Shown: positions 9,611-20,217, counted from the first letter of the stretch. The stretch is 64,000 nt of DNA from Marinomonas algarum (GCF_020532605.1 NZ_JAJATW010000002.1:205081-269080), one strand, 5' to 3'. Notes: generated by a model not told the origin, from the letters alone. Numbers and translations are program-made.

Positions 9611-11572
9611 ATGATTCTTTATATTGCAGAAAAACCCAGCCTAGCCCGTGCTATTGCCGCCGCTTTTCCTTCCCCTCAAAAAAAAGAAGAAGGCTGCATT
9701 TGGCTACCAAATGGTGATTGTGTCAGCTGGTGTATCGGCCATCTACTAGAACAAGCAGAACCCCACGAATACAACCCTATCTATAAATCTTGGAACCTAG
9801 ATCACTTACCGATTGTGCCAACAGATTGGCAATGGCAAGAAAAAGCCAATACCAAAAAGCAGCTTGGTATCCTTAAAAAACTGATTAAAAAAGCCGATGT
9901 ATTGGTACACGCTGGCGACCCAGACCGTGAAGGTCAACTCCTGGTAGACGAAGTGCTGCATTACACCAAGGTGTCTGTCCAAAAGCTGAAAAACACCCAA
10001 AGATTACTTATCAGCGACTTAACGCCTTCTGCCGTCAAGAAAGCGTTGCATAATCTCCGCTCTAATAGCGAATTTGCTGACCTCTCTCGTTCAGCCTTAG
10101 GACGTGCTCGTGCCGACTGGTTATTCGGCTTAAATTTAACCCGCGCTTACACCATTCGAGGACGACAAGCTGGCTATCAAGGCGTACTGTCCATCGGTCG
10201 AGTTCAAACCCCCATCTTAGGTTTGGTTGTCGCCCGTGATAAAGAGCGCGAAGACTTTATTCCTAAAAATTTTTATCAGGTATGGGCACACATTCAAACA
10301 GAAAAAAATGAACACTTTCAAGCAAAATGGCTACCAAGCGATGCCTGCCAACCCTATATGGACGAAGAAAACCGTGTGTTAAGCTTGCCGCTTGCTCAGA
10401 ATGTCGCGCAAAGGATCAGTAATCAGCCAGCGACTCTGATTGACGCGAACTACAAACAAAAAAAGCAGTCTCCTCCTCTGCCTTATAGCTTATCAACCTT
10501 GCAAATTGATGCAGCGAAAGCATTTGGTTTGTCTGCTCAGCAGGTGCTAGATACCTGTCAAATCCTGTATGAACGACATCAGATGATTACCTATCCACGG
10601 TCAGATTGTCGCTATTTACCCAATCAACAGCATAAGGACGCCCCCGCCATTTTAGCCGCATTAAAGCAAGCGGGTGGTGATAAGGCAGATCCGAGTCGAA
10701 AAAGTAAAGCTTGGAACGACAAACAAGTCACTGCCCATCACGCCATTATCCCCACAACTCAGGCACATAAAGCCGCATCGTTAGGCAAAACAGAGTCGCT
10801 GGTCTTTGGTTTAATCGCACGACAATACTTAATGCAGTTTTACCCAGACTATGAATACCTTGCTTCTCATATCACACTGGACATCGCTGGCGGACGGTTT
10901 GAAGCAAAAGGCAGCACCCCCATAAAAGCAGGCTGGAAAGCGCTGCTCCCGGATAAAAAAAACCATCAAGACGGCGAAGACGAAACACAAAACGAGCTGC
11001 CAAGATTGGATAAAAACTCGTCTCTTTGGTGTACAAAAGGCGAGGTGAAAGAAAAAGTTACCACGGCCCCCGCTGCCTTCACCGATGCCAGTTTATTGGG
11101 TGCCATGACAGGGATCAGTCGATATGTAAAAGATAAGAAGATACGCGCCATTCTGAAAGAAACCGATGGACTGGGTACTGAAGCAACCCGAGCCAGTATT
11201 ATTGAATTACTTTTCAAACGAGGCTTCTTAACAAGGCAAGGGAAACAAATTAACGCCAGCCAAACAGGCCGCGCCCTTATTGCTTGTTTACCGGATCAGC
11301 TGGTCACGCCAGACATGACAGCACAATGGGAGGCATCACTAAACCGCATCAGCTTAGGGGAAAGCAGTTATCAGTCGTTCATGACCGATCTAGAAGACAA
11401 TCTACATCAGTTGATTAGCCGATCAAAAGACGTTCCCACCTCCGCGCTACAAAATCTACCTGCCCCCAGTAAAAAGCCGTTTGCTAAAAGAAAAACCGCC
11501 TCTGGTAAGAAGACAACAACAACGAGCAGAAGAAAAACGACAACCAAAAAACGATCAAAGCCAGCAAGCTAA
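9611..11572 (+). CDS. topB: DNA topoisomerase III
   Basis: TopB is a type IA topoisomerase that decatenates and unlinks single-stranded regions. The 653-residue protein begins with the toprim domain (MILYIAEKPSLARA, then HAGDPDREGQLLVDE), contains the active-site tyrosine in LITYPRSD-like MITYPRSDCRYLP, and the DGLGTEATRA motif. It ends in a Lys/Arg/Thr-rich tail of about 40 residues, like E. coli TopB. The ATG is fixed by the toprim motif starting at residue 2. A LexA-type box abuts the start. Its stop codon interlocks with that of the convergent LysE gene. Confidence 0.96.
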   Translation: MILYIAEKPSLARAIAAAFPSPQKKEEGCIWLPNGDCVSWCIGHLLEQAEPHEYNPIYKSWNLDHLPIVPTDWQWQEKANTKKQLGILKKLIKKADVLVHAGDPDREGQLLVDEVLHYTKVSVQKLKNTQRLLISDLTPSAVKKALHNLRSNSEFADLSRSALGRARADWLFGLNLTRAYTIRGRQAGYQGVLSIGRVQTPILGLVVARDKEREDFIPKNFYQVWAHIQTEKNEHFQAKWLPSDACQPYMDEENRVLSLPLAQNVAQRISNQPATLIDANYKQKKQSPPLPYSLSTLQIDAAKAFGLSAQQVLDTCQILYERHQMITYPRSDCRYLPNQQHKDAPAILAALKQAGGDKADPSRKSKAWNDKQVTAHHAIIPTTQAHKAASLGKTESLVFGLIARQYLMQFYPDYEYLASHITLDIAGGRFEAKGSTPIKAGWKALLPDKKNHQDGEDETQNELPRLDKNSSLWCTKGEVKEKVTTAPAAFTDASLLGAMTGISRYVKDKKIRAILKETDGLGTEATRASIIELLFKRGFLTRQGKQINASQTGRALIACLPDQLVTPDMTAQWEASLNRISLGESSYQSFMTDLEDNLHQLISRSKDVPTSALQNLPAPSKKPFAKRKTASGKKTTTTSRRKTTTKKRSKPAS

Positions 11573-12186
11573 CCTGCTGCTAACCAAATACCAACGCCGA
11601 CCATGAGCGTGCCAGCAATACGGTTCATAATGCGTACATTACCACTTTTCATCAGTAGGCTTTTTAGTGTTTTACCGCCTGCGGCGTAAATAATTAAACA
11701 ACTAAACTCCAACAGCAAAATAATAGTAATCAAGACCACAAGTTGGCTCGATAGCGGTAGGCTTGAGTCCAAAAAAGGCGGCAACAAAGCCACAAAAAAA
11801 GCCCAGCCTTTAGGGTTAGCAATAGCGGTGACAAAGCCTTGAGACATCAATTCTGTGCGCGATGCCGATGCACCTTCTTCATTGGTTTTGATTGCCATCT
11901 TACCTTTAGAAAGCCACATTTGTACGCCAATATAGGCTAAATAAGCGCCCCCTAAATACTTTAATACCACAAACACACTGGGGTAATTTAACAATAAAGC
12001 CGCTACTCCGACAGCAGATAAGGTGGCTACGGTTGCCACACCAACCAGCTCTCCAAGCATCATCCACAATGCTCGTTTAATCCCAATCGTCATACCCAAC
12101 GTCATGGCCAAGGTCATGCACATACCGGGCGTCAAAGACACAAAAAAGAAGGTAGGTATAAAAGCAGACAGCAACGCGAGGTTCAT
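11569..12186 (-). CDS. LysE/RhtB family amino acid exporter
   Basis: The 205-residue protein has about six hydrophobic helices and the family's N-terminal pattern FFFVSLTPGMCMTLAMTLG. This corresponds to the conserved PGP/PGM region of LysE/RhtB exporters, followed by ANPKGWAFF in the second half. It probably exports an amino acid or derivative; the substrate is not deducible. The ATG at 12186 is preferred over an in-frame TTG one codon upstream because AAGGA stands seven bases before it. The gene overlaps the last bases of topB tail to tail. Confidence 0.88.
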   Translation of the reverse strand: MNLALLSAFIPTFFFVSLTPGMCMTLAMTLGMTIGIKRALWMMLGELVGVATVATLSAVGVAALLLNYPSVFVVLKYLGGAYLAYIGVQMWLSKGKMAIKTNEEGASASRTELMSQGFVTAIANPKGWAFFVALLPPFLDSSLPLSSQLVVLITIILLLEFSCLIIYAAGGKTLKSLLMKSGNVRIMNRIAGTLMVGVGIWLAAG

Positions 12187-12236
12187 CAATACATCCTTAT
12201 CTGAGGTAATGGCTAAAGCGATAAAAGAATCGAGGG

Positions 12237-13019
12237 CTAAAAGCGCTTTTTGGTTTGAAAGTCTGATCCCTCAATATAATTATTCCACTCCGCATCCAGC
12301 TCGGCTTCGCGCTTTACATCTTCATGCTTGCTCATCTCTTGTTCGGCTTTTTGCAGTGCAGTATCCTCAATAATTTCGTGTAATAAATCCTTCAGGCGAC
12401 TAATGGTATCCTGTGCCTCGATGGTCTCTTTTACAGGGTTTAATTGATTCAACGATTCCTTATAAAGATCAATAGAAGTATCCAGTTGACCACTTAAAAA
12501 CGCCTGTCGCGCCAAATAGGCATGATAATCCGAGCTTACTTTAAAGTGATAAAAGTGCAATAAGCGATTGTAACGATGAACAACGTCACCACTGATGGTG
12601 CGCTCTTTTTTTGATGCGATTAAAAAGGATTTGAAAGACTCAAATAACCGGCGTATTTCTAAAATCATAAGCTCATCGTTAATTGGCTTCGCACGTCTTT
12701 TTTGCTTACTGTCTTGAAAGCGTTGCAACTCCTCAACTAAATTATCATGACGACGCGACATGGTTTTATCCGGCTGTAACGCCAGCAGTTGCTCATAGAG
12801 TTTGATCTTTCTCGAAATTAACCAGAGTCGCATATCTTTTGGCTGGTATTGTGGCGGGGTCTCGTCAAGATAACGGCGGACTTGGCGTATTTTATTGTTC
12901 AACTCAGCGATTTTTCGTAACTTATCGAGCCTAGCTTGCTCTTTTAGCTGCATGACAACCACTAGGGCCACAAAGCCAACCACCAATAATATGAGTACAG
13001 TGATAGTCATAGCTGTCAT
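12237..13019 (-). CDS. Membrane-anchored coiled-coil protein of unknown function
   Basis: I do not recognise this 260-residue protein. An N-terminal hydrophobic helix (about 5-23) is followed by a strongly charged, helical region with heptad-like patterns (25-60, 95-125) and a central TPR-like stretch around AYLARQAFLSGQLDTSIDLYKESL. The charged part is probably cytoplasmic, since Lys/Arg residues follow the helix. It has the same layout as the next gene upstream, 90 bp away, and the two may be diverged relatives or partners. The stop codon lies in the 12-bp palindrome AAAAGCGCTTTT. Confidence 0.7.
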   Translation of the reverse strand: MTAMTITVLILLVVGFVALVVVMQLKEQARLDKLRKIAELNNKIRQVRRYLDETPPQYQPKDMRLWLISRKIKLYEQLLALQPDKTMSRRHDNLVEELQRFQDSKQKRRAKPINDELMILEIRRLFESFKSFLIASKKERTISGDVVHRYNRLLHFYHFKVSSDYHAYLARQAFLSGQLDTSIDLYKESLNQLNPVKETIEAQDTISRLKDLLHEIIEDTALQKAEQEMSKHEDVKREAELDAEWNNYIEGSDFQTKKRF

Positions 13020-13109
13020 ATAAAACCGTGTTTACCTTAGTCGTATTTAGCGCGGGTGCATTGAGTATAAAGAAGATAAACCATTATCCTGCTAGCAGGG
13101 TGTGTTTTT

Positions 13110-13790
13110 TTACTCTGTTTCACTGCTGTCTTTTGTAAAAAGACGACTTTCAACGTCTTTGATCATCATTTGCAAGCGTGCTTTTTCTTTTTTAGAAAGT
13201 TCTACGGAACCATTTTTTTCAATAATCGCTAACGCATCTCGAAGCTTTTCTAATGCTTGGCTCTTACGATCATTGTCCAGGTCTTGCTTAGCTTGATGAA
13301 CCAATAAATCACGATACGCCAACGCATTAGCATAACGAAGCAGCAGCAAGTGATGTCGTACCAGAGCACGACTTGTACCAAAGTTCTCGGGCATAACGCG
13401 TATTTCTTTAATCAAATACGACAATGCTTTGCCCATATGATCAAACTGTTCTTGGTTGGACACCCTGTCTTTTGTCTCCGGCATCTGACCAAGCCTTAAC
13501 TCTGTGGCCATCCGCACCAGCTCTTCTTTCTTGGTAACAAACTCAGACTGATGACCTGCTCTAACCAAACCAGAAAGAACAGAAACAAGGTGCTCAAAAA
13601 TAAAAATCTTTGTTTCTTTGATAAGGTACCGATCTGACACCATTTCAATCGAATACAAAAGGTGCTCACTACGACTAGATAAACGTGCCAGTATCTTCTC
13701 TTTTAGCGCTTTTTGTTTCGCTCTCCACCGTAAAAACGGCAGCACAGACACACATAAAATAACGCCAACAATGGTAAAAAAAATCAACAT
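13110..13790 (-). CDS. Membrane-anchored coiled-coil protein of unknown function
   Basis: I do not recognise this 226-residue protein. Residues 1-20 form a hydrophobic anchor (MLIFFTIVGVILCVSVLPF), followed by basic residues and a long helical region rich in Lys, Glu and Leu. A TPR-like segment near LDNDRKSQALEKLRDALAII resembles one in the neighbouring downstream gene. Both genes point the same way and probably share a transcript. A terminator for the upstream pit gene separates them from it. Confidence 0.7.
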   Translation of the reverse strand: MLIFFTIVGVILCVSVLPFLRWRAKQKALKEKILARLSSRSEHLLYSIEMVSDRYLIKETKIFIFEHLVSVLSGLVRAGHQSEFVTKKEELVRMATELRLGQMPETKDRVSNQEQFDHMGKALSYLIKEIRVMPENFGTSRALVRHHLLLLRYANALAYRDLLVHQAKQDLDNDRKSQALEKLRDALAIIEKNGSVELSKKEKARLQMMIKDVESRLFTKDSSETE

Positions 13791-13894
13791 ATTGGACTCT
13801 ACCTGTTGAGGTTACTTTTCTCTTCTCCCTTTATCTAGCGCAACCCACAAGCCATCAAAAACGTCCAATTGTTTTATGACTCTAATAAAACACT

Positions 13895-13939
13895 AAAAGA
13901 GAAAACCGGGCAGATTATCTGACCTGTTTTCTCTTTTTT
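13895..13939 (-). terminator. Terminator downstream of pit
   Basis: AAAAGAGAAAAC and GTTTTCTCTTTT form a 12-bp stem with an inner CAGATTATCTG symmetry, followed by T on both strands. Confidence 0.8.
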
Positions 13940-14017
13940 ATCGCCTAGGGTGCATCCTTTCTTTACGCTTTTATACCTTCCGGTACTCTTTTCTCTTAAT
14001 GCTTTTCCCTTTTTACC

Positions 14018-15592
14018 TTATCGGGAGACAGAGAAGCCCAATAGAATATAAAAGATAATCGCGGATAAGATCGCCGATGCAGGGACGGTAATCACCCAAG
14101 CAGCAGCAATTCGCAGTAAGGCGGAGCGTTTTACTAACTCTTTCTTCGTCGCTTTCTTCAACCCTTTACGCTCTTGAGAGGAAATAGGTGACGCCGCACG
14201 GGCTGCTTTCAACTCTTTTAAGATAGCACGTTTTTCATCGACATCGGCTAGCTTAAAGCGTTTTACGAATTCTTGCGTTTGCAACCCATCCAGTCCAGCA
14301 GACTCTGAGTGAGAAATAATCGCAGATAATTTCTTATCATAAGACAATTTCAAATATTCACGTAGGAACCCCACACCGAAGATACCGCCTACTGCAATGT
14401 GAGTAGAGCTAACGGGTAAACCAAGCTGAGACGCAATAATCACGGTAATAGCGGCTGCCATTGCCACACAAAATGCACGTGTTTTGTCTAACTCGGTGAT
14501 TTCTGACCCGACGGCTTTGATTAATTTTGGTCCAAACAAGGCAAGGCCAAAGGCAATACCTACCCCACCAATCATCATGACCCAAATAGGAATAGAGGCT
14601 TTTCCTGACACCACACCCGACATTAATGCGTCGTTGATGGCCGCCAGTGGCCCGATTGCATTTGCCACATCGTTAGCACCATGAGCAAAGCTTAACAACG
14701 CTGCCGACACGATCAAGGGCAAGGTGAACAAGCTGTTGACAGCGTCTTTATCATTTTTCAACGCAGAAGCGGCTTTGTCTACCATAGGGCGAACCAAGAA
14801 GTAGGCTGTCAGTGCGATCGCAAAACCGACTAGGCTGGCGGTCATGAAGTCGAGCTTCCAGATTTTCTTCAGACCTTTCAAGATAAGGTACGTTGAAAAT
14901 GACCAAACCATGATGCCAACTAACAGCGGAACGACTTTTTTTGCGGCCGCGATCATGTCATTTTTATAGGTAATAGAGCGTTTAATGTACATAAGAAACA
15001 AGGCGGCAATAACTCCCCCCATCACAGGAGAAATAATCCAACTTGCCACAATCGCAATCATTTTGTCCCAGTTGGCAATATCCCAGCCACCAGCAGCAAT
15101 ACCCGCTCCCAGTACACCACCAACAATAGAATGAGTCGTTGAAACCGGAGCCCCTAAATACGTGGCCAAGTTCAACCAGATTGCACCGGCTAATAGCGCT
15201 GCCATCATGACCCAAATAAAGGTTTCTGCTTCGCCAATCGCACTGGGATTGATGATGCCATTTTTAATGGTGCCGACAACGGTTCCCCCTGCAATTAAAG
15301 CACCTGCTGCTTCAAAAACCGCTGCGATGAGAATCGCTCCCGTCATGGATAAAGCCTTCGCTCCCACGGCAGGACCCACGTTATTTGCAACATCATTGGC
15401 ACCGATATTGACCGCCATATAAGCACCGATGGCAGCGGCAATGGCCAAAATAGACAGATTGGAGGCTTCCATACCGTTCATCGTCGCGTAAAAGCCTGAG
15501 GCTAAAACAAAGGCTAGGGCAATTAATACACGCACAAATTCGTTTCCACTTGGTAACGATGCTTTTTCTTTAGGGCTATTTGTAAGATCCAT
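14018..15592 (-). CDS. pit: PiT family low-affinity inorganic phosphate transporter
   Basis: The 524-residue inner-membrane protein has about ten hydrophobic helices and the duplicated PHO4 signature, GANDVANNVGP in the first half and GANDVANAIGP in the second. This is diagnostic of PiT transporters, which import phosphate with protons or sodium. A hydrophilic loop at about 400-470 (Lys/Glu rich) separates the last helices. No PhoU-like DUF47 gene, a frequent partner, is next to it. It is probably transcribed alone from the 332-bp upstream gap. Confidence 0.93.
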   Translation of the reverse strand: MDLTNSPKEKASLPSGNEFVRVLIALAFVLASGFYATMNGMEASNLSILAIAAAIGAYMAVNIGANDVANNVGPAVGAKALSMTGAILIAAVFEAAGALIAGGTVVGTIKNGIINPSAIGEAETFIWVMMAALLAGAIWLNLATYLGAPVSTTHSIVGGVLGAGIAAGGWDIANWDKMIAIVASWIISPVMGGVIAALFLMYIKRSITYKNDMIAAAKKVVPLLVGIMVWSFSTYLILKGLKKIWKLDFMTASLVGFAIALTAYFLVRPMVDKAASALKNDKDAVNSLFTLPLIVSAALLSFAHGANDVANAIGPLAAINDALMSGVVSGKASIPIWVMMIGGVGIAFGLALFGPKLIKAVGSEITELDKTRAFCVAMAAAITVIIASQLGLPVSSTHIAVGGIFGVGFLREYLKLSYDKKLSAIISHSESAGLDGLQTQEFVKRFKLADVDEKRAILKELKAARAASPISSQERKGLKKATKKELVKRSALLRIAAAWVITVPASAILSAIIFYILLGFSVSR

Positions 15593-15924
15593 ACGGGCTC
15601 TTCTGTCTGTAATTAATCTATGCCAAACCGTTAGAAAATAAAAACTTTATTAAACAACGACATGCTATCCCAGCACCTAGTGTTATTTGGCTCTCAACTC
15701 ATCCCGTCACATATCTGTAATGTGTCAATTTTGCGTCATTTTACACCGGCTATCTGTAGATAAAAACCCCTACTCTCAGTGAGTGTGACGCAATGAACTT
15801 GTTACAAAAACACGCGATGAAAAAGTACCCTCACTCGGCACTGAACAGAAATATACTACAGAAATATGACACTTTTGTTACGTTTGATGCAGAGCTGAAG
15901 AACACGCATCTGTTTTACCCTTAT
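15593..15924. other. 332-bp intergenic region between sdaA and pit
   Basis: No gene is visible. The right part is the 3' side of sdaA, with no convincing terminator. The middle holds GTCA repeats at 15705-15738, whose spacing and direction only partly fit a Pho box. The left part should hold the pit promoter. Confidence 0.5.
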
Positions 15925-17307
15925 TTAACACTCTATGACGTTCACCGCTAAGCCACCGCGTGAGGTTTCCTTGTATTTATCGTTCATATCCAAGCCCGTT
16001 TCACGCAAGGTTTGAATCACTTTATCCAAAGAAACATAATGAGAACCGTCGCCACGCAATGCCATGCTTGCAGAGTTAATTGCTTTTATTGCTCCCATTG
16101 CATTACGTTCAATACAAGGAACTTGCACCAAGCCACCAATAGGATCACACGTTAATCCTAGGTTGTGCTCCATACCAATTTCGGCGGCATTCTCAATTTG
16201 CTCAGGTGATCCACCGGTTGCGGCCGCCAACCCAGCCGCTGCCATCGCGCATGCAGAGCCCACTTCCCCTTGGCACCCGACCTCAGCACCAGAAATTGAC
16301 GCATTTTCCTTGAATAACAGGCCAATCGCAGCCGCGGTTAAAAAGAAGGTCACAATGCCCTCTTCGGAAGAGCGAGGACAAAACTCCCAATAATAATGCA
16401 ATACCGCGGGGATGATACCGGCTGCCCCATTGGTGGGGGCTGTCACCACACGACCACCAGCGGCATTTTCTTCGTTGACCGCAAGGGCATATAGGTTGAC
16501 CCAATCCATTGCCCCTAATGAAGGTGTAATCATATCCATGCGTGTTTTACTGGATAAGTCCTTGTATAGACTGGCCGCACGACGTTTTACTTTTAACCCG
16601 CCTGGTAAAATCCCCTCGTTTTGAATGCCTTGTTGAACACAACGCTTCATCACTGACCAGATAGACAGTATGCCTTGTTGAATCTCTTCCTCTGAACGCC
16701 AATACCGTTCATTTTCCAACATAATTTGAGCAATGCTTTTATCTTGCTCATGACACAAGGCCATCAGCGTCTTGGCGCTATGAAAAACATGGGGGAGTTT
16801 CGTTGTGTCTTCCTGCAGAACGGCTTGCCCTTGCTCATCCTCCTCCACAATGAAGCCTCCACCCACAGAATAAAAAGTCGATCGATGTCGCTCTGTACCT
16901 TGCTGATCAAATGCTATCAACACCATACCATTTGCATGAAAATCCAATCGGTCAATACGGTGGTAGATCAAATCGCTCTCTGGATTCAATGTTACGGGAT
17001 ACCTTGAGAGCAAGGAAACACAAGCGGTTTTATTAATCTGTGCCACTCGATCCACCACACCGCTTGGGTCAATCGTGTCTGGCCACTCGCCTTCTAATCC
17101 CATCAATACAGCGTTGCCAGTACCATGCCCCTTCCCTGTTGCCCCTAAGGAGCCATAAAGATCAACGGTGATACGAGTGATGTTTTCAATGATGTCTAAA
17201 GACGCTAACTGCTGAGCAAATTGATGCGCCGCCACCATGGGGCCAACGGTGTGAGAACTAGAAGGGCCAATCCCCACTTTAAAAAGATCAAATAAACTGG
17301 TGGCCAT
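15925..17307 (-). CDS. sdaA: L-serine dehydratase (L-serine ammonia-lyase), iron-sulfur type
   Basis: SdaA deaminates L-serine to pyruvate using a [4Fe-4S] cluster. The 460-residue single-chain enzyme starts [19 protein letters not shown], the conserved beta-domain start, and carries the alpha-domain blocks [17 protein letters not shown] and [15 protein letters not shown] with candidate cluster cysteines. The open frame extends 15 codons upstream, but AGAGGT is placed correctly for the ATG at 17307. Length fits E. coli SdaA (454). It is monocistronic; SdaB or TdcG would be alternative names for the same activity. Confidence 0.95.
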   Translation of the reverse strand: MATSLFDLFKVGIGPSSSHTVGPMVAAHQFAQQLASLDIIENITRITVDLYGSLGATGKGHGTGNAVLMGLEGEWPDTIDPSGVVDRVAQINKTACVSLLSRYPVTLNPESDLIYHRIDRLDFHANGMVLIAFDQQGTERHRSTFYSVGGGFIVEEDEQGQAVLQEDTTKLPHVFHSAKTLMALCHEQDKSIAQIMLENERYWRSEEEIQQGILSIWSVMKRCVQQGIQNEGILPGGLKVKRRAASLYKDLSSKTRMDMITPSLGAMDWVNLYALAVNEENAAGGRVVTAPTNGAAGIIPAVLHYYWEFCPRSSEEGIVTFFLTAAAIGLLFKENASISGAEVGCQGEVGSACAMAAAGLAAATGGSPEQIENAAEIGMEHNLGLTCDPIGGLVQVPCIERNAMGAIKAINSASMALRGDGSHYVSLDKVIQTLRETGLDMNDKYKETSRGGLAVNVIEC

Positions 17308-17465
17308 GGCGTTTACCTCTTTCAGAACGTGCACAAAACGGGTGCACCGCATTAAAAATTGAAGAATGTCATTTTATTATTCGACAAAATTATCACTTAA
17401 GAGAAAAAGTTTCCAATAAGAAACAAAATAAAAATAACCACTGAAAATACTGTGAGGCTTAAACG

Positions 17466-17498
17466 AAAAAAACCAAAAGACATCTCTTTTGGTTTTTT
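17466..17498 (-). terminator. Terminator downstream of the aldehyde dehydrogenase
   Basis: A perfect 14-bp stem, AAAAAACCAAAAGA with TCTTTTGGTTTTTT around a CATC loop, forms a strong hairpin with T-runs on either strand. Confidence 0.9.
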
Positions 17499-17542
17499 GG
17501 GGGGTTATCTTGATTTGCTGTTTACGACAAGTCTAATGAAAA

Positions 17543-19060
17543 TTAGAAAAAGCCGAGTGGATTAACATCATAGCTTACCAACATATTTTTTGTTTGCTGG
17601 TAATGTTCAAGGGCAATTTTATGAGTTTCACGACCCACACCGGATTTCTTATAACCACCGAACGCAGAATGCGCTGGATACTGGTGATAACAGTTCATCC
17701 AAACACGGCCTGCTTCTAGGTTACGCCCCATGCGATACGCAAGATTGGTGTCCCGTGTCCACACACCGGCGCCCAAACCAAACTCACTGTCGTTGGCAAT
17801 CGCCAAGGCTTCCGCCTCGTCTTTAAAAGTCGTCACACTAACGACTGGGCCAAAGATCTCTTCTTGGAAAATACGCATGTCATTGGACCCTTTAAATAAG
17901 GTAGGCTGCACATAAAAGCCGTTACCCAAACCGTCTATCGACTCGACGCCACCACCGGTAAGCAATTCTGCGCCTTCTTCTTTACCGATATCAATGTAGC
18001 TCAGAATTTTTTCGTATTGCTCTTTTGAGGCTTGTGCACCGACTTGAACGTCAGTATCCAATGGGTTGCCGCGTTTGATGGTTTTGGTGCGTTCTACCAC
18101 CATCGCCATAAATTCATCGTAGATGGACTCGTGAACGAGGGCGCGTGATGGACAAGTACACACTTCCCCTTGGTTAAAGAAAGCCAATACCAAACCTTCA
18201 ACACACTTGCTGACAAACTCTTTTTCATGATTCATGATGTCGGCAAAATAAATGTTCGGCGATTTTCCGCCGAGTTCGACGGTGGAAGGAATAATATTTT
18301 CTGCCGCGCATTTTAGGATGTGTGACCCTACCGGTGTCGAGCCAGTAAAGGCGATCTTAGCGATGCGTTTGCTGGTTGCCAACGCTTGACCCGCTTCTTT
18401 GCCGTAGCCATTCACGATGTTCAATACACCCGGCGGTAGCAAGTCTTGAATCACTTTGATCAATTCCAGAATCGATGCTGGCGTTTGTTCAGCTGGCTTC
18501 ATGACCACACAGTTACCCGCAGCCAATGCAGGTGCTAGTTTCCAAGCCGCCATTAAGATCGGAAAGTTCCACGGAATGATTTGCCCTACAACGCCGAGCG
18601 GTTCATGAAAATGGTAAGCAACGGTATGTTCGTCTAGTTCAGCGGTACTGCCCTCTTGTGCACGCAAACAACCGGCAAAGTAACGAAAGTGGTCGGCCGC
18701 TAGCGGAATATCCGCATTGAGTGTTTCACGGACCGCTTTGCCGTTGTCCCATGTTTCAGCAACGGCTAAAGCTTCTAGGTTTTGCTCAATGCGGTCAGCG
18801 ATTTTTAATAGGATGTTTGAACGGTTCGTGACCGATGTTTTTCCCCATGCCGCACGCGCAGCATGAGCGGCATCTAGTGCAAGGTTTATGTCTTCTTCTG
18901 TAGAACGAGGAATGCGGCAAAATACTTCGCCGTTAACGGGACTGATATTATCAAAGTATTCCCCTTTGACTGGGGCAACCCATTCGCCACCGATAAAGTT
19001 GCCATATTCGGCATCAAACGTGACAAGGCTTCCATTTGTTCCAGGCTGTGCATAGATCAT
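17543..19060 (-). CDS. aldB: NAD-dependent aldehyde dehydrogenase (AldB/ExaC type)
   Basis: The 505-residue enzyme oxidises an aldehyde, probably acetaldehyde or a similar short aldehyde, to the acid. The catalytic cysteine is C301 in [13 protein letters not shown] and the general base glutamate is E262 in VELGGKSPN; the [10 protein letters not shown] and FTGST cofactor-binding blocks are intact. The N-terminus and the Cys-Thr-Cys active-site context resemble AldB and ExaC enzymes of proteobacteria. A divergently transcribed AraC-family activator lies upstream, with paired direct repeats between them, which suggests substrate-induced expression. Confidence 0.93.
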   Translation of the reverse strand: MIYAQPGTNGSLVTFDAEYGNFIGGEWVAPVKGEYFDNISPVNGEVFCRIPRSTEEDINLALDAAHAARAAWGKTSVTNRSNILLKIADRIEQNLEALAVAETWDNGKAVRETLNADIPLAADHFRYFAGCLRAQEGSTAELDEHTVAYHFHEPLGVVGQIIPWNFPILMAAWKLAPALAAGNCVVMKPAEQTPASILELIKVIQDLLPPGVLNIVNGYGKEAGQALATSKRIAKIAFTGSTPVGSHILKCAAENIIPSTVELGGKSPNIYFADIMNHEKEFVSKCVEGLVLAFFNQGEVCTCPSRALVHESIYDEFMAMVVERTKTIKRGNPLDTDVQVGAQASKEQYEKILSYIDIGKEEGAELLTGGGVESIDGLGNGFYVQPTLFKGSNDMRIFQEEIFGPVVSVTTFKDEAEALAIANDSEFGLGAGVWTRDTNLAYRMGRNLEAGRVWMNCYHQYPAHSAFGGYKKSGVGRETHKIALEHYQQTKNMLVSYDVNPLGFF

Positions 19061-19135
19061 ATCGTCATCTCCATTATTGTTTTTGTTAGATTAAGGTGTC
19101 ACCTTGATGACTACTGTAGAAACAAAAAACAGAAA

Positions 19136-19166
19136 AAACTTGCCTGTGAGTCCATCAAACTTGCCT
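19136..19166 (-). promoter_or_regulatory. Paired direct repeats, candidate AraC-family operator
   Basis: The 10-mer AAACTTGCCT occurs at 19136-19145 and again at 19157-19166, exactly 21 bp apart (two helical turns), about 75-105 bp upstream of aldB. AraC-family activators typically bind such direct half-sites. A small AAGGTG/CACCTT palindrome lies closer to aldB at 19093-19105. Confidence 0.55.
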
Positions 19167-19290
19167 CATTATCCATTTTTATTTATCGCTAATAATGAAA
19201 AGAGAGTCTTGACCCCAGAACGGACAAACGTGATTATGTCTGTATAAAAATGCGCCACGCCAAATAATTAAGACAAAAAGAGGTGGGTAA

Positions 19291-20217
19291 ATGAATACAT
19301 CTGCATCGACAGAAAAAACACTATCAAGGTACAAGCGTCCCCCCGTCCAACTGGTGGAGAATCGTGTTTGCTTTGCCGGCCCCCACGCTGAGCTCAGCAT
19401 TTATGATACCTATGAACAAGCCCAAAAAGTCAGCTTAAAAGCCGATACCCTACTGTATTGCGGTATGGTGACAGGCGCAAAGGTGATGCACACCCAAGCC
19501 CATGACAATATTCCATTTCTGCCCCATGAATCCTTTATCTTAGCGCCAAAAGAAGAAGTCTTTATTGACTTCCCTGAAGCAGAACACCATGCCCCAACAA
19601 CATGCCTTACCATTGCGATCTCTAAGGAACGCGTTGAGCAGATCTGTGATCGTATGAACGACATCATGGTTGATTCATTACCCACTCACGCCCCTATTGA
19701 TCCGAATCAGCACTTGCACACCTTGCATACTCAGGGCACACAACAGGTTATTGACCGATTGACCAGTGATTTTATTCGCAATGATCCAGACCGAGATCTA
19801 CTGGTGGATTTTGGCGTCAGTGAGTTGGTGACGCGCATTCTTCGCCATCACGGTCGAGACGCCTTGCTGCGTTTTAGCCACAACACCCCCGATGCCAATG
19901 GCCTAACCTGTGTTATTCAGTGGATAGAAAATCACCTTTCTCAACCGTTAGACATTCATCAATTAGCAAAAACCGCTTGTATGAGTCGGAGTCGTTTTTA
20001 TCAAAGTTTCAAGCGTCAATTAGGCTGTACGCCTGTCGAATATCAACACCAGCGCCGTATGGAAAAAGCTTACCAGCGCTTAAAAGCAAAATGCTCTGTG
20101 ACCGAAGTAAGCTACGAATTGGGGTATTTAAGCTTGAGTCACTTCAGCCGACGCTTTCATCAGCACTTTGGCATGTCGCCTCGACAGGTTGCACAAAGAA
20201 CGCTCAGCACACAATAG
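19291..20217 (+). CDS. AraC-family transcriptional regulator
   Basis: The 308-residue protein has an N-terminal ligand-type domain (about 1-190) and a C-terminal double helix-turn-helix of AraC type. The first helix pair is near LDIHQLAKTACMSRSRFYQS and the second near SVTEVSYELGYLSLSHFSRRF. It is divergent from aldB, with 230 bp between, and is the likely activator of that gene. AAGAGGTGGG precedes the ATG. The effector is probably the aldehyde or alcohol substrate, inferred from position only. Confidence 0.9.
   Translation: MNTSASTEKTLSRYKRPPVQLVENRVCFAGPHAELSIYDTYEQAQKVSLKADTLLYCGMVTGAKVMHTQAHDNIPFLPHESFILAPKEEVFIDFPEAEHHAPTTCLTIAISKERVEQICDRMNDIMVDSLPTHAPIDPNQHLHTLHTQGTQQVIDRLTSDFIRNDPDRDLLVDFGVSELVTRILRHHGRDALLRFSHNTPDANGLTCVIQWIENHLSQPLDIHQLAKTACMSRSRFYQSFKRQLGCTPVEYQHQRRMEKAYQRLKAKCSVTEVSYELGYLSLSHFSRRFHQHFGMSPRQVAQRTLSTQ

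Noticed and set aside
15705..15738. GTCA repeats upstream of pit as a Pho box
   Set aside because: Steps are 11, 7 and 11 bp and the half-sites point away from pit, unlike the arrays before phoX and the PAP2 gene.
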